Below are positions 1 to 4,002 of a stretch of DNA of 5,460 nt, piece after piece. Source of the stretch: an uncultured Mailhella sp. (GTDB lineage Bacteria; Desulfobacterota; Desulfovibrionia; Desulfovibrionales; Desulfovibrionaceae); contig CAJJMX010000124.1 in assembly GCA_905192935.1 (NCBI GenBank), forward strand, positions 1-5,460, written 5' to 3'. Under the pieces are notes generated by a model, which saw only the letters and a list, made by a program, of their open reading frames with translations, did no database searches and was not told the origin of the DNA. Each line of letters begins with the position of its first letter. Within the stretch, counting starts at the first letter, position 1. A program made the translations under genes and the position numbers.

Positions 1-10
1 CTGGCCGGTC

Positions 11-39
11 GTCTTCCCCACGCACGTGGGGGTGTTTCT
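11..39 (+). repeat. CRISPR direct repeat, intact
   Basis: A 29-base repeat beginning GTCTTCCCC and ending GTGTTTCT. Its centre, CCCCACG-CA-CGTGGGG, is an inverted repeat that gives the crRNA stem-loop. It is identical over all 29 bases to the copy at 72-100. Confidence 0.95.
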
Positions 40-71
40 AAGCTATTTCCAGATTTCAGAAAGATTATAAA

Positions 72-100
72 GTCTTCCCCACGCACGTGGGGGTGTTTCT
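72..100 (+). repeat. CRISPR direct repeat, intact
   Basis: Identical to the repeat at 11-39 and 61 bases downstream of it. The terminal T can be counted either as the last repeat base or as the first spacer base; counting it in the repeat gives the usual 32-base I-E spacers. Confidence 0.95.
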
Positions 101-132
101 CGCTGCGCAAGAGGCCATTCCCGCCCCCTATA

Positions 133-160
133 GTCTTCCCCGCAGGCGGAGAGTGCGGAC
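133..160 (+). repeat. degenerate terminal CRISPR repeat
   Basis: It begins exactly 61 bases after the previous repeat. It keeps the first nine bases, GTCTTCCCC, and then diverges. By hand alignment about 15 of 28 positions match the intact repeat, nearly all in the 5' half. The palindrome and the GTGTTTC handle are lost. Decay of the last repeat is normal at the leader-distal end of an array. Its 3' half overlaps the perfect hairpin at 145-168. Confidence 0.85.
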
Positions 161-168
161 TCTCCGCC
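145..168 (+). other. perfect 10-bp hairpin at the end of the CRISPR array
   Basis: GGCGGAGAGT (145-154), a four-base loop GCGG, and ACTCTCCGCC (159-168) form an uninterrupted GC-rich 10-bp stem. It begins within the degraded terminal repeat, where the normal repeat stem would be. No T-run follows, so it is not a standard intrinsic terminator. It could stabilise or cap the 3' end of the pre-crRNA, or simply be a chance or relict palindrome. Confidence 0.7.
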
Positions 169-350
169 CTGCTCCACCTCTCCCGTGCACGTTGATCTGG
201 CCAAAGCAACCGCACAACGCCCACACCTATCCTTTTCCTCCGACGTCTTTGCCGCGAGCCGGAGTTTCCCGCTCACATCGCTTTCTCTTCTTTTCTCTCC
301 TTGCTTTCAGTCTCCTTCATCCTGCTGTCCCTGCCATAAATCTTTTCCCC
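161..350 (+). other. gene-free C-rich, G-poor trailer region, possible Rho-dependent termination zone
   Basis: I find no supportable gene here. By hand count these 190 bases hold 79 C and 27 G on the + strand. There is a pure pyrimidine run of 22 bases at 281-302 and more pyrimidine runs to about 345. C-rich, G-poor RNA is what Rho binds, so this could end transcription of the array before the next gene. That role is inferred. A frame of 109 codons starting at 87 crosses the region, but it begins inside a CRISPR repeat and has no coding signs. Confidence 0.35.
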
Positions 351-377
351 TGCGGCATCTCCGGCCGGACAGGGGAC

Positions 378-404
378 TTGCCCCGACCGACGATTCTGTA
401 TAGT
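378..404 (+). promoter_or_regulatory. possible sigma-70 promoter of the asmA-like operon
   Basis: TTGCCC (378-383) and TATAGT (399-404) are separated by 15 bases, a little short of the usual 16-18. The -10 box is good and the -35 box fair. It lies about 30 bases before the start codon at 437, leaving a short leader that contains the GGAT ribosome-binding site. Confidence 0.4.
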
Positions 405-436
405 GTAGGCCAATAAACTGCTCGACGGATAGTCAG

Positions 437-2359
437 ATGCTGCGAAAAATATTGCTTGTTCTCGTTCTTCTCGTGCTTGTGGCCGCTGGCGGCCTTTTCA
501 CACTGGTGGCCACAAACAGCGACATCATCATCGACAAGTTCAACGCCTACGTGGAAAACAGCACTGGAGCTCCGCTCGTGACGGAAAAGGCGCCTGAACT
601 TACGCTCTTCCCCAATCGAGGTCTGGAGCTTGCTGCAAGTTCCTGGAAAAGCCCCGACGGTTCCCTTGAATTCAGCTTCAGCCGTGCCTCGGTGATGATT
701 TCCTCTCATGCGCTCTTCACAGGCAAGTTCAGCATCAAGAACTTCTCCGTGGATGATCTTGATCTGACCATGCGGCTCAAGAAATCCATTCTGGAACATC
801 TTGACGGCATACCAGCCAGCGTGGAGCACCGGCGTGACTTCGACGATCTTATTCAGAGCATTCTGCACGCGCTGCGCATTGCGCCCGACAACATAAGCAT
901 CAGCCGCGGCAAGGTCCGTTTCATCCAGCCGGACGGCTCAACCGTCATATTCTCCCCGGTCACGCTGACGGCGACCAACGTACACCCCGGCACCGCCACC
1001 AAGTTCAATCTGCAGACAGACATTGAAGGCTCGTCCCCCTACTTCCATGCAGGGGTGGAGCTCAACTGCTCTGCCCTGCTTGACAAGAAAAAGGCCTCCT
1101 TTGCCATTGAAAAGGCCATGCTTACCCCAGGCAACGGTGTCTCGTTCCGGGAATATCTCAATCTCTCGGGCGAACTCGACTATGATTTCGACAGTGACGC
1201 CCTCACTCTTTCCCAGCTGCGTTTCAAGGGGCCGGATCTTTCGGCCACGGCCTCGGGCAGCGTGGATTCACTTGCACGCATGTACAGTGATCCCGTGCGC
1301 GGCGATGCCTCGCTCAAGGTGGAAATCGAAGGCGATCCTCAACGAATCAGCTCCATCATTCATCATCCTCTGCCCTTTGCCGACCACAACATCTTCAGTG
1401 ACTGCGCCTTCAGTGCAGAAATGCGCTGGTCCGGCGGTAAAATGACCATGACCGGCATCCAGGGCAAGGCGGACGATCTCACCTACAGCGGCAATCTCAC
1501 CATTTCTCCGAATCCTTTCGTCATTACCGGAGACCTCAAGCTCGGCGACCTCAACATCGATGACTACCGCAGCAACGATCCCTCCTCGCCCAAGAAGCTG
1601 GAAAGCCGTGACTTCACCCGCTGGCCCCGCGTAAACCTGCAGCTCGACGCCGACCATGTACGCTGGAACCGCGTACACTTGGAAAGCGTGCATACCCGCC
1701 TTGCCGGCCAGAACGGAACCTATGAGTTCAATCCCCTCTCGGGCATTCTGACAGGCAGTCCGGTCACCGCCGCCATGAAAATCGTCATGCTGCCGACCAC
1801 TCCGCTTTCCTCCCGACTTTCCGCCAACTTCAGCGTTCCGCAGGCCAATCTTGACGAGCTCTCCCGGGCCGTGGCCGACCGCCCTCTGCTGTCCGGCAGC
1901 GGCTCCATCAACGCCTCCATATCGTTCACGACGTCGCGTGGTCTGCCTTCCCTGAACGGCAAGGGGAGTCTCACTTCCTCGCAGGTGGAAACGGCCTTCA
2001 GCATCCTGCCTTCCAGCATTCCTCTGGCCGGCAATCTGCTTTCCTCCAACAGGTTCGACAGACTTTTTCTTTCCTTTGCCGCAAAAAGCGGACAGGTCAC
2101 GGTGGACAGACTGACGCTTGAAGCCCCCCGTCTTTCTCTTTCCGGGTCGGGAGACGTGGATCTTGTGTCCAGAACCATCGACGCATCAGGATCCGTGCAG
2201 ATGCCCGGAAGTGCCTCTCTGCCCGTCCGTCTCGAAGGAGATCTTGCCTCCCCGCGCTATTCGCTTGCCGGCGAAGAATCCAAGCATACGCTCTCGTCCA
2301 AGGACCTCGACCTCGACCTGCCCCGTCAGCTGCGCGACATTTTGGGCAGACAGCACTGA
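437..2359 (+). CDS. AsmA-family protein, inner-membrane anchored
   Basis: A 640-residue protein. Residues about 4-25 are a single hydrophobic helix after a short basic N-terminus (MLRK), so the bulk should lie in the periplasm. The rest is rich in short alternating hydrophobic/polar segments, as expected of the elongated beta structure of AsmA-like proteins. Residues about 472-615 fit the AsmA C-terminal region: a GSGSINASISF stretch, GKGSLTSSQVETAF, SGQVTVDRLTLEAPRLSLSG and a GSGDVDLVSRTIDASG-like segment. E. coli AsmA is of similar size (617). AsmA-like proteins are implicated in phospholipid transport between the inner and outer membranes and in outer-membrane homeostasis; that role is carried over from the family. 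The ATG at 437 follows GGAT (427-430) with a six-base spacer and directly precedes the anchor helix. The C-terminal tail includes a small GACCTC tandem at 2303-2320 encoding Asp-Leu repeats. It is probably the first gene of an operon with the next two. The specific AsmA subgroup is not certain. Confidence 0.88.
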   Translation: MLRKILLVLVLLVLVAAGGLFTLVATNSDIIIDKFNAYVENSTGAPLVTEKAPELTLFPNRGLELAASSWKSPDGSLEFSFSRASVMISSHALFTGKFSIKNFSVDDLDLTMRLKKSILEHLDGIPASVEHRRDFDDLIQSILHALRIAPDNISISRGKVRFIQPDGSTVIFSPVTLTATNVHPGTATKFNLQTDIEGSSPYFHAGVELNCSALLDKKKASFAIEKAMLTPGNGVSFREYLNLSGELDYDFDSDALTLSQLRFKGPDLSATASGSVDSLARMYSDPVRGDASLKVEIEGDPQRISSIIHHPLPFADHNIFSDCAFSAEMRWSGGKMTMTGIQGKADDLTYSGNLTISPNPFVITGDLKLGDLNIDDYRSNDPSSPKKLESRDFTRWPRVNLQLDADHVRWNRVHLESVHTRLAGQNGTYEFNPLSGILTGSPVTAAMKIVMLPTTPLSSRLSANFSVPQANLDELSRAVADRPLLSGSGSINASISFTTSRGLPSLNGKGSLTSSQVETAFSILPSSIPLAGNLLSSNRFDRLFLSFAAKSGQVTVDRLTLEAPRLSLSGSGDVDLVSRTIDASGSVQMPGSASLPVRLEGDLASPRYSLAGEESKHTLSSKDLDLDLPRQLRDILGRQH

Positions 2360-2374
2360 GAATCAGGAGATTTC

Positions 2375-2815
2375 ATGGCCCCCATTTCCTCCAAAAAAGG
2401 TGCAGGCAGACGTGCCGCCGAACTCTTTTCGGCCTCGGGCGGCAAAGACGGCATCCCTCCCGTCCGAAAGAATATCGTCAAACGCCTCATGCACGGAGAG
2501 CTTTCGCTGACGGTCACGTTCTGGACATGCTGCATATCCATTCCTCTCGTGGGGCATCTTCTGTTCAGTCGCATCATCTATCCTGCACTGAATCCGCACA
2601 CCTGGTATGGCTCGACGGCTTTTCTTGCATGGCCGCTTCTGGCCCTGCTCTACGGTCTGATCGCCTCCCTCGGCCTTTGGCACAGTCGCACAGGATTCCA
2701 CGGAAATCCTCTGTGGCGCAATCTTGCCGGTCCAGCAGCCGTCATATTTGCCGTGGGCTTCACAGCCTACGCCGTCATGATGGCCGCGTCATGGTTCATG
2801 CTCATTTCCGCGTGA
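2375..2815 (+). CDS. small three-helix inner-membrane protein, function unknown
   Basis: A 146-residue protein I cannot assign to a named family. Residues 1-42 are polar and basic (KKGAGRR, RKNIVKRLMHGE). Three hydrophobic helices follow at about 44-64, 82-102 and 119-144. By the positive-inside rule the N-terminus is cytoplasmic, the loop at 65-81 periplasmic, the basic loop at 103-117 (WHSRTGFHGNPLWRN) cytoplasmic, and the C-terminus periplasmic. The pattern of a GlyTrp/LeuTrp-x-Ser-Arg segment followed by an x-Trp-x-x-Leu-Ala start to the last helix recalls small uncharacterised membrane proteins of proteobacteria, but that is only a recalled resemblance. AGGAGA (2365-2370) precedes the ATG by four bases. 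The gene starts 15 bases after the asmA-like stop and ends nine bases before the deacylase gene, so translation is probably coupled along an operon. It might work with the AsmA-like protein in the inner membrane; only gene order suggests this. Confidence 0.82.
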   Translation: MAPISSKKGAGRRAAELFSASGGKDGIPPVRKNIVKRLMHGELSLTVTFWTCCISIPLVGHLLFSRIIYPALNPHTWYGSTAFLAWPLLALLYGLIASLGLWHSRTGFHGNPLWRNLAGPAAVIFAVGFTAYAVMMAASWFMLISA

Positions 2816-2824
2816 GGTGCAGGC

Positions 2825-3298
2825 ATGTCTCTGGAAAAAGCAAAAGCCCATCTCAGGCTATGGAACAAGGACAAGGACATTAAAGAACACGATCACTCCA
2901 GCGCCACCGTCGAGCTGGCTGCACAGGCACTCGGCACGGATCCCTGCCGCATAGCCAAAACCCTTTCCTTTCTGAACGGCGAGAGGACCATACTTCTTGT
3001 GGCTGCAGGCGATGCCCGGGTAGACAGTTCCCGTTTCAAAAAAGTCTTCGGCGTGAAAAAAGTAAAAATGGTCCCTGCAGAAGAGGTGGAGACTCGAACC
3101 GGACACGCCGTAGGCGGCGTGTGTCCCTTCGGAGTCCCTGACGGAGCAGACGTCTATCTCGATACCTCTCTGAGCCGCTTTGAAAGCGTATTTCCCGCCT
3201 GCGGCAGCGCAAACAGCAGCATAGAACTTACCCTGCCTGAACTTGAACGGTGTTCCGGGTCCAAAGGCTGGGTGGACGTATGCCGTGACTGGCACTAA
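2825..3298 (+). CDS. YbaK/EbsC-family aminoacyl-tRNA deacylase
   Basis: A 157-residue protein, close to the usual length of single-domain YbaK proteins (E. coli YbaK has 159). Family hallmarks are visible: SSATVELAAQALG at 25-37; RIAKTLSF at 42-49 with Lys45 at the position of the essential lysine; LLVAAGDARVD at 57-67; the GHAVGGVCPFG loop at 93-103; VYLDTSL at 110-116; and an FPACGSANSSIELT stretch. The last features resemble the YbaK/EbsC branch common in Firmicutes and anaerobes. Members hydrolyse wrongly charged tRNA, classically Cys-tRNA(Pro), in the cytoplasm. The exact substrate here cannot be read from sequence. The ATG is preceded by GAGGTG (2814-2819), which overlaps the stop of the upstream gene, with a five-base spacer. 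It is the last gene of the apparent operon, since a promoter follows within 30 bases of its stop. Confidence 0.93.
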   Translation: MSLEKAKAHLRLWNKDKDIKEHDHSSATVELAAQALGTDPCRIAKTLSFLNGERTILLVAAGDARVDSSRFKKVFGVKKVKMVPAEEVETRTGHAVGGVCPFGVPDGADVYLDTSLSRFESVFPACGSANSSIELTLPELERCSGSKGWVDVCRDWH

Positions 3299-3299
3299 T

Positions 3300-3340
3300 T
3301 TCCCCTTTTGTCTTTCGCAGCCCTTGACAAAGCAGGGGAA
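3300..3340 (+). other. imperfect inverted repeat overlapping the leader promoter
   Basis: The left arm TTCCCCTTTTGTC (3300-3312) and the right arm GACAAAGCAGGGGAA (3326-3340) pair over 12 bp, with a one-versus-three internal loop and a 13-base apical loop. The right arm overlaps the -35 box of the promoter at 3324-3351. No T-run follows, so it is not a standard terminator for the upstream operon. As DNA it could be an operator; as RNA it could protect the 3' end of the deacylase message. Confidence 0.4.
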
Positions 3341-3351
3341 GAAGTCATAGT
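3324..3351 (+). promoter_or_regulatory. sigma-70 promoter for the exported-protein gene and probably secD
   Basis: A consensus -35 box TTGACA (3324-3329) lies 16 bases before CATAGT (3346-3351), which matches the -10 consensus at four of six positions. Transcription should begin near 3358, giving a leader of about 20 bases before the ATG at 3377. The -35 box lies in the right arm of an inverted repeat, which could allow repression. Confidence 0.65.
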
Positions 3352-3376
3352 CAAACTAACGACGAAAGGCTGAAAC

Positions 3377-3790
3377 ATGATGAAAGGCGCGACAGAAAGA
3401 GTTTCTATCGGCATCAGGCTCATGCTCCTGATGATTTGTTGCGTCCTTCTTATGCCCGTAAGGGGGCAGGCCGATGAACGCAAGGAAGCGGACAGCTTCC
3501 GCATGTCCACCCTCACGCTTGCCATCAGCGGCATCAGCAATCCCGTATCACAGCTCAAGACCTTTGCCGATTCCGACGGAACATCTCTGCGCTCTCCGGG
3601 CAAACGCCAGACCAGCGCCTCTTCCGGTCCCGACGACGGCGGCTCTCCTGCAGCTCTGCCTTCCGTACCTCCCCTGCCGGACTTCTTCCTCTGCGCTCAG
3701 GAACACTTTGAAGTGCATGCCTGTCCTCCGGAAAGTCACGGGCTCATCCACTGGTTCTCTCTCGCTCCTCCTTCCACGCTGAACGTCTAG
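3377..3790 (+). CDS. exported protein of unknown function upstream of secD; candidate secretion-monitor (arrest) leader
   Basis: A 137-residue protein not recognised by family. Residues 1-32 form a clear signal peptide: basic residues to Arg14, the hydrophobic core IGIRLMLLMICCVLLM, then Pro and a Gly-Gln-Ala cleavage site with the mature chain starting at Asp33. The mature part is about 105 residues, rich in Ser, Pro and Gly at 65-101. A Cys/His cluster (C106, H110, H114, C116, H121, H125) follows. The end is FSLAPPS (127-133), with four residues left before the stop. GAAAGG (3364-3369) is the ribosome-binding site; an alternative ATG at 3380 removes only Met1. The gene follows a good promoter and lies 212 bases before secD on the same strand. 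Known arrest leaders (SecM, VemP, ApdA/ApdP) share this plan: a signal peptide, 100-200 residues, a Pro-containing stall sequence near the stop, and a sec gene next. That role is inferred. A periplasmic metal-binding protein is the alternative. Codon use agrees with its neighbours. Confidence 0.75.
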   Translation: MMKGATERVSIGIRLMLLMICCVLLMPVRGQADERKEADSFRMSTLTLAISGISNPVSQLKTFADSDGTSLRSPGKRQTSASSGPDDGGSPAALPSVPPLPDFFLCAQEHFEVHACPPESHGLIHWFSLAPPSTLNV

Positions 3791-3805
3791 TCACGGCTCG
3801 AGTTT

Positions 3806-3832
3806 CTGTTCCGCCTTTGTGGCGATGAACAG
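3806..3832 (+). other. hairpin just after the exported-protein gene
   Basis: CTGTTCCGCC (3806-3815), the loop TTTGT, then GGCG, a two-base AT bulge and GAACAG (3827-3832) make a 10-bp stem. It begins 16 bases after the stop codon, near the front edge of a ribosome that is terminating there. The following sequence, GTGTTCTGTC, is not a proper U-tract, so read-through into secD is expected. It could be a weak terminator/attenuator or an element responding to ribosome position. Confidence 0.5.
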
Positions 3833-3857
3833 GTGTTCTGTCTGTACTTTACGTTTC

Positions 3858-3987
3858 GAGCTTTTCTTCAGGCTTTTCCTCGGTAAGCAGCGGTATATTG
3901 CGTCCGTTGGGCTCTCTGCCGCTCCTGCGACGGCCGCACCGGTCTGCCTCTTGCCGAAATCCCGACTCCCGCCTTCACGAAGAGCTC
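3858..3987 (+). promoter_or_regulatory. possible long-range RNA helix next to the secD start
   Basis: GAGCTTTTC (3858-3866) can pair with GAAGAGCTC (3979-3987) over nine consecutive positions, one of them G-U. The 3' arm ends directly before an in-frame ATG at 3988 and four bases before the secD ribosome-binding site. A competing pairing, TCCTCG (3877-3882) with CGAGGA (3991-3996), would cover the ribosome-binding site itself. A match of this length could arise by chance in 200 bases, so this is a candidate only. Confidence 0.25.
3871..3899 (+). promoter_or_regulatory. weak candidate secD-proximal promoter
   Basis: TATATT (3894-3899) is a good -10 box about 100 bases before secD. The best-spaced -35 (GGCTTT, 3871-3876, 17-base gap) is poor. 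It might provide a basal level of secD independent of the upstream leader gene. Confidence 0.25.
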
Positions 3988-3991
3988 ATGC

Positions 3992-3996
3992 GAGGA
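3992..3996 (+). promoter_or_regulatory. secD ribosome-binding site that decides the start codon
   Basis: GAGGA lies six bases before the ATG at 4003, an ideal spacing. Another in-frame ATG at 3988 has only a poor purine stretch (GAAGAG) before it and would add five residues (MRGFL). The later ATG is therefore preferred. Confidence 0.7.
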
Positions 3997-4002
3997 TTTC
4001 TC

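Larger units (their letters stand above)
1..160 (+). CRISPR. 3' end of a type I-E-like CRISPR array
   Basis: The window opens inside an array. Ten bases of a spacer (1-10) are followed by a repeat at 11-39, a 32-base spacer at 40-71, an identical repeat at 72-100, a 32-base spacer at 101-132, and a degraded terminal repeat from 133. The 61-base period (29 + 32) and the GTCTTCCCC...GTGTTTC repeat with an internal CCCCACG/CGTGGGG palindrome are typical of type I-E. By analogy with I-E repeats of known polarity, the + strand is the crRNA strand, with GTGTTTCT as the 5' handle. The degraded repeat at the right end marks the old, leader-distal end, so the leader, and probably the cas genes, should lie to the left outside the window. 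The first complete spacer is AT-rich and the second GC-rich, so they probably came from different invaders. I saw no match to either spacer elsewhere in the window. Confidence 0.93.

Noticed and set aside
87..416. 109-codon frame on the + strand between the array and the asmA-like gene
   Set aside because: The ATG lies inside a CRISPR repeat and the frame crosses a spacer, the terminal repeat and the hairpin. The product is Pro/Arg-rich with no recognisable features.
317..868. 183-codon frame on the - strand across the start of the asmA-like gene
   Set aside because: Antisense to a gene with a good start, membrane anchor and family features; no ribosome-binding site or domain supports it.
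1720..2178. 152-codon frame on the - strand inside the asmA-like gene
   Set aside because: Fully antisense to the AsmA coding region; Arg/Ser/Glu-rich with no motif or start signal.
2858..3295. 145-codon frame on the - strand opposite the deacylase gene
   Set aside because: A shadow of a well-supported YbaK-family gene, allowed by the high third-position GC.
3806..3832. Intrinsic terminator between the exported-protein gene and secD
   Set aside because: The hairpin is real by inspection, but no U-tract follows and the stem has a bulge, so I do not call it a terminator.
3861..3884. Tandem repeat CTTTTCTTCAGG / CTTTTCCTCGGT
   Set aside because: Only 9 of 12 positions match over two units; too short and imperfect to call a repeat element.
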